NCBI GenBank assembly: GCA_029817715.1
Contig: JARUPY010000156.1
Span: 124,001 to 188,000, forward strand
Reading direction: 5' to 3'
DNA length: 64,000 nucleotides
DNA from: Melastoma dodecandrum
Taxonomy: Eukaryota > Streptophyta > Magnoliopsida > Myrtales > Melastomataceae
In this document: piece after piece, positions 45,875 to 54,368 of the stretch
How positions within the stretch are numbered: the first letter of the stretch is position 1
Layout: each line of letters begins with the position of its first letter
Program-made: the position numbers and the translations under genes
The notes under the pieces: model-generated
The model's input: the letters and a program-made list of their open reading frames with translations, nothing else
Databases searched by the model: none
What the model was told of the DNA's origin: nothing

Positions 45875-46646
45875 GTGGACGAGACGCAGAACGCCTTCAC
45901 GGCGGACCATTACGCCCCCCGCGCCCAGGCCTATGTGGAGAGCCGGGACCACAGCCAGGGCGCCGATCTCGACGAGATGGAGGCGCTGCTCGCCGCCGCG
46001 GGCGGGGGCGGACTGGCGCGTGCTCGACCTCGGCTGCGGGGGCGGCCACGTCTCGTACCGGGCCGCCCGCCACGTCGCCGCCGTGGTGGCCTGCGACGTC
46101 ACCCCGGCCATGCTGGAGGCCGTGCGGCGCACCGCGGCCGCGCGCGGCCTCGCCAATATCGCGACGCGCCGGGCCGCGGCCGAGCGCCTGCCCTTCGCCG
46201 ACGGGGAGTTCGACGCCGTGCTGTGCCGCTTCACCGCGCATCACTGGGCGGAGGTGGAGGCGGGGTTGCGGGAGGCGAGGCGCGTCGTGAAGCCGGGCGG
46301 GCTCGCGGTCTTCATGGATGCGGTGGCGCCGGCCGACCGCGCCGCCGACAGCCACCTCCAGGCCGTGGAACTCATGCGCGACGCTTCGCACGTGCGGGAC
46401 TACAGCGTCGCCGAATGGTTCGGCATGCTGTCGCGCGCCGGCTTCGCGGTCGAGACCGCGACGCGGCGCAAGCTCCGCATGGTCTTCCCGACCTGGACGG
46501 CCCGGACCGGCGTGCCGCCCGAGACCGCGGCCGCGATCCGCGCCCTGCAGGAGGGCGCCTCGGCCGGGGTGCGGGCGCATTTCGCCATCGGCCCGGACGG
46601 CAGCTTCGACCTCGACACCGTCACGCTGGTGGCGCGGGCCGGCTGA
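45875..46646 (+). CDS. Class I SAM-dependent methyltransferase (UbiE/YcgJ-like), one frameshift
   Basis: The N terminus (FTADHYAPRAQAYVESRDHS) runs from GTG 45,875 with GGGAG upstream. One extra G near 46,003-46,010 (in a GGGGGCGG run) shifts the frame, after which the SAM-binding motif I VLDLGCGGGHVSY and the later motifs FDAVLCRFTAHHW and VVKPGGLAVFMD follow to 46,646. Corrected length is about 256 residues. It is divergent from the Xre-MmyB regulator. Substrate unknown. Confidence 0.85.
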
Positions 46647-47215
46647 GCGCGGCGCGGCAGGGATCCCAGCGCGGCGGGCGGCAGCAGGAGCTTGGCGGCC
46701 CGCACGCCGGCGCCCATCACGACCTCGGGCCGCGCCATCACGGCGGCATCCACCAGGATGCGCCAGCCGGCGGGCAGGCCGAAGGCCGTGATGCCGCCGA
46801 ATTCCATGCAGGTCAGCGCGGTCGCGGCCTCGCGGCTGGCGAAGGACACCTTGCCGGCACCGAGATGCGCCCGCACGGCGCCGTTCACGTCGAGGCGCCG
46901 TGACCCGAGGCTCACCACGGCGGCATGGTGGTCGGCGCCGTCCCGGCGGAAGCGCAGCACGATCGTATTGGCGCAATCGGACAGGTCGAAGCCGTAGCGC
47001 GCGCTGAAGGCGGCCGTGTCGGACGCGTCGTCGCTGACCGTGAAGACCGTGACGGCCTCCCGGGGCAGGGTCTCGAGGACGGCGGCCGGCAGGGTGCCGG
47101 CGAGATCCCGGGCCGGGATGACGAAGGGGGTGAGGTCGACGCGGTGCAAGGGATCGGTCCTGATGGGGGAAGCAGGGTCAGGGCCGTGCCGGAGAAACCC
47201 CGCGTGCGGCGCCAT
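46621..47215 (-). CDS. YbaK/EbsC-family protein (aminoacyl-tRNA deacylase-like)
   Basis: The editing-domain fold is clear: AVTVFTVSDDASDTAAFSAR, CANTIVLRFRRDG, LGAGKVSFASREAATALT and the FGLPAGWRILVDAAVM block. Such proteins hydrolyse misacylated tRNAs in trans. The frame stays open past the normal family end and runs antisense into the methyltransferase to 46,400; one extra base near 46,660 would restore a usual end near 46,621, used here. The start (47,215 or a later TTG) is uncertain. Confidence 0.75.
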
Positions 47216-47240
47216 CCCGGCCCGGTCGGAAGCTCAGGTC

Positions 47241-47345
47241 GGCTGGATCGCGTCGCTGCGCTCGCGATGACGGGGGAGGGGCGCAGGGATGCCAGCTCCG
47301 CATTCCGCCGTCATGGCGAGGAGCGCGAGCGACGTCGTCATCCAG
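47241..47345. repeat. Dispersed palindrome-ended repeat, ends facing outward
   Basis: GGATCGCGTCGCTGCGCTCG followed by CGATGAC (47,243-47,271) and GTCATGGCGAGGAGCGCGAGC (47,310-47,330) are the same end sequences as in the 160-bp tandem units but in the opposite relative order, as if from two neighbouring units. The stretch 47,216-47,504 has no gene. Confidence 0.7.
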
Positions 47346-47504
47346 AAGCCGGGTCCCGGAGGAGCCCGGCCAGCCCATCGAAAGACGCCGAACGGAACAT
47401 GAGTCAGATCGACCCCGCCAGCTGAATCGATGGCGGAGGGCAGGTCCGTGCCGTTGCCCGCCCCCTCCGGCGACGGTAGCCGCGCGGCCCGCTCGGGCGC
47501 CGCA

Positions 47505-47678
47505 TCACTCGTCCTCGTCGCCCATGAGCTCGTCGAGTTCCCGGGCGACCGCGCGGGCGTCCTCCTCGCCGTGGCCGAGTTGCGGCACGTCGTTAACCAC
47601 GGCGGGCAGGTCGGTCGCGGCGTCGTAGACGGTCCAGCTGCCGTCCTCTTCCTGGCGAACCACGTAGCGCGGCGTCAT
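47505..47678 (-). CDS. Small acidic protein of unknown function
   Basis: 57 residues from ATG 47,678, with GGAGGG eight bases upstream. It has a short beta-rich start (PRYVVRQEEDGSWTVYDAAT) and an acidic helical C terminus ending ELMGDEDE. The same kind of short protein is frequent in Methylobacterium. Function unknown. Confidence 0.65.
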   Translation of the reverse strand: MTPRYVVRQEEDGSWTVYDAATDLPAVVNDVPQLGHGEEDARAVARELDELMGDEDE

Positions 47679-47764
47679 GCCATAACCCTCCGTCGAGCCC
47701 TCGACCCGGCGGCCAGCTTTGCCCGGCCTGACCGGAGCCGGCAAGGCCCCGCGTCGTGCGGGGG

Positions 47765-48820
47765 TCAGGGCGCGGGGTTCTGGTGCAGCTGGTGGATCGC
47801 GTCGATGCGGTCCTCGAGCTCCGGCGTGATGGCGACGTCCACCGAGCCGAGCGCGGTTTCGAGCTGCGCCAGGCTGGTCGCCCCGATGATGTTGGAGGCC
47901 ACGAACCTGCGCGACGTCACGAAGGCCAGCGCCATCTGGGCGGGATCGAGGCCGACCTCGCGGGCCAGCGCCAGATAGGCCGCGATGGCGGCCTCGACGC
48001 CCGGCTTCTCGTAGCGCTGGCCGCGCTCGAAGAGCGTGGTGCGGGCGCCGGCCGGCCGCGCGCCGCCCTGGTACTTGCCGGTCAGATAGCCCTGGCCCAG
48101 CGGCGAGTAGGCGAGCAGCCCGACGTCCTCGCGCAGCGCCATCTCGGCGAGGCCGATCTCGAAGGTCCGGCTGACGAGGTTGTAGACGTTCTGGATCGAG
48201 ACCACGCGCGGGCCCTGGCCGGCTTCGGCGGCGGCGATGAACCGCATCGTGCCCCAGGCGGTCTCGTTGGACAGGCCGACGTGGCGGATCTTGCCCTCCT
48301 CGACCAGGCGGCCGAGCGCCCCCAGGGTCTCGGGGATCGGCACGGAATCGTCCGGCCGCGGCAGGTCGCGGAACACGTTGCCGCCCGCCCCGAACAGGCT
48401 GACGATCCGGTCCGGCCAGTGCAACTGGTAGAGGTCGATATAGTCGGTCTGGAGGCGCTTCAGCGAGCCCTCGACGGCGTAGCGGATGTTGGCTTCGTCG
48501 AGCCGGGCGGGCTTGCCGCCGGGGCGCAGCCAGTCGTTGGAGGAGCGGCCCGAGACCTTGGAGGCGATGACGATGCGCTCGCGGCCGCCGCGGCTCTTGA
48601 GCCAGCTCCCGATGATGCGCTCGGTCGAGCCCTGCGTCTCGGCCTTCGGCGGGATCGAATACATCTCGGCCGTGTCGATGAAGTTGATGCCCCGGCCGAT
48701 GGCGAGGTCGAGCTGGGCGTGGCCCTCGGCCTCGGTGTTCTGCTGGCCCCAGGTCATCGTGCCGAGGCAGATCGACGTGACATCGAGCCCGGTGCGCCCG
48801 AGTTTGCGCTTCTCAAACAT
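47765..48820 (-). CDS. Aldo/keto reductase (Tas-like)
   Basis: A 351-residue NADP(H)-dependent TIM-barrel oxidoreductase. The catalytic tetrad is visible: Asp and Tyr in FIDTAEMYS near residue 50, Lys in IVIASKVSG near 90, and His in LYQLHWPDR near 135. The late phosphate-binding region (SNIIGATSLAQLETAL) is normal for the family. No frameshift. Physiological substrate unknown. Confidence 0.92.
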   Translation of the reverse strand: MFEKRKLGRTGLDVTSICLGTMTWGQQNTEAEGHAQLDLAIGRGINFIDTAEMYSIPPKAETQGSTERIIGSWLKSRGGRERIVIASKVSGRSSNDWLRPGGKPARLDEANIRYAVEGSLKRLQTDYIDLYQLHWPDRIVSLFGAGGNVFRDLPRPDDSVPIPETLGALGRLVEEGKIRHVGLSNETAWGTMRFIAAAEAGQGPRVVSIQNVYNLVSRTFEIGLAEMALREDVGLLAYSPLGQGYLTGKYQGGARPAGARTTLFERGQRYEKPGVEAAIAAYLALAREVGLDPAQMALAFVTSRRFVASNIIGATSLAQLETALGSVDVAITPELEDRIDAIHQLHQNPAP

Positions 48821-48972
48821 GGATGGGGATCTCCGCCGGATCGGAGCGCCCGGCGCGGGCGGGCCCGCCGGCACGGGGGACGCGAAAGGCAGCCGCCGCC
48901 GCTCCGGCGAAGCGACGGCGTTGCATGCAGGTCTATTAAGGCCCGGGAGGACCGCTGTCGAGTGCGCGGCCC

Positions 48973-50313
48973 TCAGCCGCCCGCCACCACGACGGGCCGG
49001 CGCACCTGGCCGTTCTGGTAGGCGCGCAGGAAGGCTTGATAGTCGCGGAACGACACGCAGCCGTTCGACTGGCCGTTCGGCCCCAGCATGAACGTGTGGG
49101 CGAGCAGGCCGTCGCGGCCGTAGACGCCGCCGCCGCCGACCGGCGTGAGGCGCAGCGCCTGGACGCCGTGGAACAGGGACTCGCGCAAGGACAGGTCGTA
49201 GGTGTGGGGCGGCGTGGGGCCGACGTTGCGGGCCGCGACGTGGCGCGGGTCGTCCAGCATGCGGCCGAGGCCCGAATGGGCTTCCAGGGTCGAGCCATCC
49301 GGCATGTAAACCGTGTGGGCCGAGATGTCGTAGACCGCCGTGTAGGGGCTGCGGGCATAGCCGGACCCCGACGGGACGGCGGCGGGGCGGCCGAAGAGCC
49401 CGTCCTCCGGGGACGCATAGGCGAGCGCCGGGCCGCCCGACGGCTTGAGGGCGCCGAAGAACCTGTCGAGGAAGGAGCGGTTGTCGGCCGGGATGCCGGG
49501 CGCCGCCGGGGCGGGGGTCGGAGCCGTGTCGGTGTTGCGGGCCAGCTGCCGGCGCGGGGCACGGGGCGAGGGCTCCGGCGCGGCGATGCGGAAATCGGGC
49601 CGCGGCGCGGGCAGCGGCACCGCGGGCGGCGGCACCAGGGCGGCCTGGGGCGCCTCGGCGGTATCGACCGGGGCGGCCGCCGAGGCCTCCCGCGCCGGCG
49701 GGACCGGGACGGGCGCGGTGTCGTGCGGCGCTTCGGGCAGCGGCACCAGCATGGCGATCCCGGGACCGGGCGTCGGCGCCGCCGCCTCCGTCGTGCCGGG
49801 CGCGGGCGCCACGAAACGCGACGGCAGGGGGGCGCTGTCGGCCAGGGCCACGGGGCCGGGGCCCCGGGCGAAGGCCGGGTCGAGCACCGCCGCCCCGACA
49901 CTCGGGGGGACGATCGTCGCGGGTGCCGAGGCCGTGAGGGCTCCCCCCTCGATCGGCGCCGCGTCGTTTCCGCCTGCCACGCTCGGCATCGCTCCCCGCG
50001 TCGAAGCACTGATCGACGGGGTTTGCCCGAAGCCGGCCGGGGGAAGACCGTCGGCGGCGGGCACGGCGGGTCGCGGGAGATCGGGGAGGGTGCGGGCCGG
50101 CGGCGTGTGGAACGCGGCGGTGAGCCGGGCGGCCCCGGCATCGAGCGCGACGCGCGGCACGGCGGGGGCATGGTGGTCGATCAGCCAGGAGCCGACCAGG
50201 ACCCCGAGGGTGACGGCGCCCGCCCCCGCGACGGTCCAGGTCGAGTGCCGCTGGGACAGGCGGGCGCGGTCGAAGAGAAACACATCGGAAGAAGTGACGG
50301 ACGTGTCGGTCAT
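48973..50313 (-). CDS. DUF2778 (L,D-transpeptidase-like, Tlde1-type) protein with Pro/Ala-rich linker
   Basis: 446 residues: a short cytoplasmic start, one membrane span (TWTVAGAGAVTLGVLVGSWL, residues about 25-45), a Pro/Ala-rich linker of about 270 residues, and a C-terminal DUF2778 domain with the catalytic pattern HTFMLGPNGQSNGCVSF (His, then Ser and Cys). The domain resembles L,D-transpeptidases and the peptidoglycan-targeting Tlde1 effectors, but a membrane-anchored form with a long linker and no secretion-system genes nearby is more likely a wall-modifying enzyme. Common in Rhizobiales. No frameshift. Confidence 0.82.
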   Translation of the reverse strand: MTDTSVTSSDVFLFDRARLSQRHSTWTVAGAGAVTLGVLVGSWLIDHHAPAVPRVALDAGAARLTAAFHTPPARTLPDLPRPAVPAADGLPPAGFGQTPSISASTRGAMPSVAGGNDAAPIEGGALTASAPATIVPPSVGAAVLDPAFARGPGPVALADSAPLPSRFVAPAPGTTEAAAPTPGPGIAMLVPLPEAPHDTAPVPVPPAREASAAAPVDTAEAPQAALVPPPAVPLPAPRPDFRIAAPEPSPRAPRRQLARNTDTAPTPAPAAPGIPADNRSFLDRFFGALKPSGGPALAYASPEDGLFGRPAAVPSGSGYARSPYTAVYDISAHTVYMPDGSTLEAHSGLGRMLDDPRHVAARNVGPTPPHTYDLSLRESLFHGVQALRLTPVGGGGVYGRDGLLAHTFMLGPNGQSNGCVSFRDYQAFLRAYQNGQVRRPVVVAGG

Positions 50314-50565
50314 TCGCCTCGCTTTCGGGATGGGTGCTCCCCGCCGGCGCCGGCGCGCCTTGCCGTCGAGGGAGCAGCCTCGCCAGACCTCTGACGGCAC
50401 ATTGAGGCTGAGTGTGGTTAATCGACGATTAAATCCGCGTGTCGGCACCTCATGCGAAGTCGAAACGGCCGGCCGTGGCGGCGGGAACCTTGCGAATGTG
50501 TCGGAGATGGGAAGAACTCGCGGAGGAAGCGAGGCGAGAACGGACGGGATGGCGATCGGACCCGT

Positions 50566-53500
50566 TCAGCGCCGGTCCTGGTCGGGCGGAGCGCCGGTCG
50601 CGGCGAGCCGGGCCGCGACGTCTTCGGCCGCCATGGGCCGCGCCAGCAGGTAGCCCTGCACCTCGTGGCACCCGTCGAGCGTCAGCATCATCAGCTGTTT
50701 CGCGGTCTCGACGCCCTCCGCCGTGACCGACAGGCCGAGCGCGCGGCCGAGCCCCAGGATGGCCTGCACGACCTCCCGGCCGCCCTCGCGCGCGTCCATG
50801 TCGGCCACGAAACGCCGGTCGATCTTGATGACGTCGAAGGGGAAGCTGCGCAGCGAGCTCAGCGACGAATAGCCGGTTCCGAAATCGTCCATGGCGATCT
50901 TCACCCCGGTGGCCTTCAGCGCCCGGAGCGCGGTGCCGGCCAGTTCCGCGTCGGCGAGGAGCACCCCTTCCGTGACCTCGAGCTCGAGGCGACGGGGATC
51001 GAGCCCGGCCTCGGCCAGGGCCGCCGTCACGGTCGACACGAGGTCGCCGTTGCGGAACTGGACCGGCGAGACGTTGACCGACACGCCGATCTCCCGCCAG
51101 GAGGCTGCCGCCCGGCAGGCGGCGCGCAACACCCAGGCGCCGAGCGGGACGATGAGCCCGCTCTTCTCCGCCATGGGGATGAAATCCCCGGGATCGATGC
51201 GGCCCCGTTCGGGGTGACGCCAGCGGACGAGCGCCTCGACGCTGCGGATCCCGCGGTCGCGGGGGTCGAAGCGCGGCTGGTATTCGAGGAAGAATTCGTC
51301 GGCCGCGATCCCGCGCCGCATGTCGTCGACCAAGCCGCGATAGGCCAGGATCTTGTCGCGCATGGCGGCGGCGTAGAAGCTGGACTGGCCGCGGCCGTTC
51401 TGCTTCGAGCGGGAGAGGGCCGCGTCGGCGCAGCGCAGCAGATGGTCGGGCGATGTGGCGTCCGAGGGCGCCACCGCGACGCCGATCGACAGGCCGACGG
51501 TGATCTCGATGCCTTCGTGGAGGATGGGCGCCGAGACCGCGTCGATCAGGGCCGGGCACAGGGGTTCGATCTCGTCGTCGGGGAGGTCGGGCGCCACGAC
51601 GACGAATTCGTCGCTCCCGACCCGCGCGGCGAGCTGGTCGTCCGACAGGCAGCGGCGCAGCCGGTCCGCCACATCGCCCAGCACGCGATCGCCCGCGGCA
51701 TGGCCGAACGTGTCGTTGACCGGCTTGAACCGGTCGAGGTCCATGTAGAGGACGACGAGGCGCCCGGCGGGCGTAGCCAGGGCCGAGGCCATGAAGGCGG
51801 TGAGCCGCGTCCGGTTCGGCAGGGCCGTGGTGGAATCGTGCAGGGTCTGGCGCTTCGCATCCTCGTAGGCTTCGGCGAGCGCGACCTGCGCGGTGACGTC
51901 CGAGGCGATCTTGATGACTTTGAAGGGGCGGCCGGCGAGGTCGAGGATGGGGTTGTAGGACGCCTGGATCCAGACCGGTCGCCCGTCGCGGCTGCGGCGC
52001 TGGTAGAGGCCCGACAGGAAGACGCCCGCCCGCAGCGTGGCCCAGAACGCCGCATATTCGGGCGAGGCGGCGTATTCGGGATCGACCAGGATGCCGTGAT
52101 GGCGCCCCAGCAGCGCGTCCCGCCCGTAGCCGTAGCTCGCCAGGATCAGCTCGTTCACGTCCGTGATCGTCCCCGCCATGTCGAAGGTCATGACGCCCTG
52201 GGACTTGCGGATGGCCGCGATCTGGCCCTCGAAATCGGCCCGCTGCGCCTTGTCGGCCGTGACGTCGGTGGCGTATTCGACGACCTTGAAGGGCCGCCCG
52301 CTCATGTCCAGGATCGGCGTGTAGGTGGCCCGGAGCCAGATGTCCCGGCCATCCCGGCCGCGCCGCTTGTATTCGCCCTGCTGCGGGCGCCCGTCCCGCA
52401 GTTGGGCCCAGAAGTCCGCTTGGGCGGCGCCCTGGGCGTCTCCGGGCTGCAGGAACATCCCGTGCGGACGGCCGCGCAGGTCGGCGAGCCGGTATCCCAT
52501 CACGGCCAGGAAGTTGTCGTTGGCGTCCAGCACGGTGCCGTGCATGTCGAAGGCGACGACGCATTGTGTCTTGTGGATGGCGGCGATCTGGCCCTGGTGC
52601 TCGGCCTGGTTGAGCTTCTCGTCGGTGATGACGGTGGCGTATTTCACGACCTTGAGGGGGCGGCCGCCGCCGTCCAGGATGGCATTGTAGGTGGCCTGCA
52701 GCCAGACCTCCCGGCCGTCGCGGCCGAAGCGGCGGAACTGGCCCGAATGGTGTCGGCCCTGCCCGAGGTCGCGCCAGAACCGGGCGTAATCGGCGCTGTG
52801 GGCGAAGCCGGGCTCGACGAACATGCGGTGGTGCCGTCCCACGATCTCGTCGCGCCCGTAGCCCATCGCGTCGAGGAACAGGGTGTTGGCGTCCTCGACG
52901 ATGCCGTCGAGCGAAAAATGGACGACGGCCTGGGAGGCATCGATCGCCGCGACCTGTTCCCGGTCGCCGGCCTCCCGGCATCGGGCGTCCCCGGCTGGGC
53001 TGCCGATCTCGACGACGTCCCGGAGCGCGCCCGAAGCGTCGAGCCGCGGCCTGAACGTGCCGAGGAGCCGGATCACGGTTCCGGCCCGGCCGATGACCCG
53101 ATGGTCGAGCGTCAGGGGAACGCCGCGCGCCATCGCGGCCCAGAGCTCGTCCAGCGCGCGCCGGTCGTCGTCCCGCACGAGGGCGTCGAGGCTGATGCCG
53201 GAAAGGTCGTCGTGTCCGTAGCCCAGCAGGGCCGCGAAACGGGCATTGGCGCGGATCAGGCGCCGGTCGGCCGAGAAGACGGCGGTCGCGAAGAGCGCGT
53301 CGAGCGCGTCCCGCTCGGCCAGCGGGTCCGGTCCCGCGGCGCCGGACCCGACCGGGCGCTCGCCGGCCCGGGCGCCCGAGGAGGGCGAGGGGCATTCCCG
53401 CGCCAGCACCTCCGCGAAAGCCGCGATCAGGGCGGAAGGCTCGGCCCGGCCGAGGTCGGAACCCGAGTGCCGCGCGAGATCGTCGAGGCGCTCCCGGCCC

Positions 53501-53817
53501 GAAGCGGAATGGCCGATCAGGGCGAGGGCGCAATGGGGGAAGTCGCGGCGCCGGACGGGACCGGATGACAGGACGTCGACGTCCCGGTGGCGGGGGTCGC
53601 GGCGGATGCGCGCGAAGGTCGCCTCGGCGGCACGCCGGTCGCCCTCGATGACCTGCGCGAACCGGCCGCGATGCAGGGCCAGCACGCTGGTCAGGTCGGT
53701 GAGGCTGTTGTGCCGCCGTCCCGACGACAGGAGAGTGGCGAGGCTCGAGGCCCGCTCGTCCTCGGTGCCCTGCATCTGTTGCCTGCTCGTGTAGACGATC
53801 CTGTATAGGTCGGCCAT
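50566..53817 (-). CDS. Blue-light-sensing BLUF-PAS(4)-GGDEF-EAL c-di-GMP protein
   Basis: A 1,083-residue soluble protein. Residues 1-95 form a BLUF flavin domain with the photocycle residues Tyr9 (IVYTS), Asn37 and Gln55 (RFAQVIEG) in place. Four PAS domains follow at about 170-645; the last three are near repeats with HH-MF and DGR-VW-QA-YN-ILD motifs. The GGDEF domain (about 655-815) has GSDEF near 735 instead of GGDEF, so cyclase activity is doubtful. The EAL domain (about 820-1,070) keeps EALVRW, VNVSPVQF, EVTEG, DDFGTGYSS and AEGVET, so phosphodiesterase activity is likely. It probably lowers c-di-GMP in response to blue light. Transcribed alone. Confidence 0.9.
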   Translation of the reverse strand: MADLYRIVYTSRQQMQGTEDERASSLATLLSSGRRHNSLTDLTSVLALHRGRFAQVIEGDRRAAEATFARIRRDPRHRDVDVLSSGPVRRRDFPHCALALIGHSASGRERLDDLARHSGSDLGRAEPSALIAAFAEVLARECPSPSSGARAGERPVGSGAAGPDPLAERDALDALFATAVFSADRRLIRANARFAALLGYGHDDLSGISLDALVRDDDRRALDELWAAMARGVPLTLDHRVIGRAGTVIRLLGTFRPRLDASGALRDVVEIGSPAGDARCREAGDREQVAAIDASQAVVHFSLDGIVEDANTLFLDAMGYGRDEIVGRHHRMFVEPGFAHSADYARFWRDLGQGRHHSGQFRRFGRDGREVWLQATYNAILDGGGRPLKVVKYATVITDEKLNQAEHQGQIAAIHKTQCVVAFDMHGTVLDANDNFLAVMGYRLADLRGRPHGMFLQPGDAQGAAQADFWAQLRDGRPQQGEYKRRGRDGRDIWLRATYTPILDMSGRPFKVVEYATDVTADKAQRADFEGQIAAIRKSQGVMTFDMAGTITDVNELILASYGYGRDALLGRHHGILVDPEYAASPEYAAFWATLRAGVFLSGLYQRRSRDGRPVWIQASYNPILDLAGRPFKVIKIASDVTAQVALAEAYEDAKRQTLHDSTTALPNRTRLTAFMASALATPAGRLVVLYMDLDRFKPVNDTFGHAAGDRVLGDVADRLRRCLSDDQLAARVGSDEFVVVAPDLPDDEIEPLCPALIDAVSAPILHEGIEITVGLSIGVAVAPSDATSPDHLLRCADAALSRSKQNGRGQSSFYAAAMRDKILAYRGLVDDMRRGIAADEFFLEYQPRFDPRDRGIRSVEALVRWRHPERGRIDPGDFIPMAEKSGLIVPLGAWVLRAACRAAASWREIGVSVNVSPVQFRNGDLVSTVTAALAEAGLDPRRLELEVTEGVLLADAELAGTALRALKATGVKIAMDDFGTGYSSLSSLRSFPFDVIKIDRRFVADMDAREGGREVVQAILGLGRALGLSVTAEGVETAKQLMMLTLDGCHEVQGYLLARPMAAEDVAARLAATGAPPDQDRR

Positions 53818-54368
53818 CTGCGATCCCGTTTCACCCTCGGATCCGCGTTTCCCGGCGTCGACCGGACCGCACCATTGAGCATTTTCCGTCCATCGAAACG
53901 ATGAGGCCTCATCGGCGTGAAGTGATCCGAGCCATCGCAGCGATGTGACTCCAGAACTTGCACATTCGCGTTAAGTTATCAGAACAGGCGGCAGATTCGA
54001 ACGCGGCATGATGTCGATTGTCGCGAAAATCGGACGTTTTCTGTTCCGTGATGCCGGATAGCGCGGCCGGGATCGGTGCGATTTTCGAGCTAAACGCTAA
54101 TTTTAAAGGGAGTAAGCGGATAGGTTGCTGTCCGGCGGGGTGAGCGGCCGAGGTTTCGCGATCCTCGGCGCCTCCCGGGCGAGCTCGGATCATCCGGTCC
54201 CGTGTCGGGAGGCCCACCCGGCCTGCCATCGCCCGCCGCGTCGCCCGCTCCGCGCAGACTTCGCGTGGGCCGGCCCGCGATCCCGCTCCGGTCGTGACGG
54301 CGCCCCTGGGGATCCCGCGCGGGTTTCGCCGATCCGCGTCCCGGTCCCGTCGACGGCCGGAGACCGGG
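53818..54368. other. Gene-free stretch
   Basis: About 550 bp. The part 53,940-54,120 is distinctly AT-richer than the surroundings (for example around GTTAAGTTATCAG and CTAAACGCTAATTTTAAAGG) and probably holds the promoter of the BLUF gene. No gene, RNA or terminator was recognised. Confidence 0.5.

Noticed and set aside
50450..53568. A 1,000-codon plus-strand frame over the BLUF gene
   Set aside because: It is antisense to a protein with six recognisable domains and has no motif of its own.
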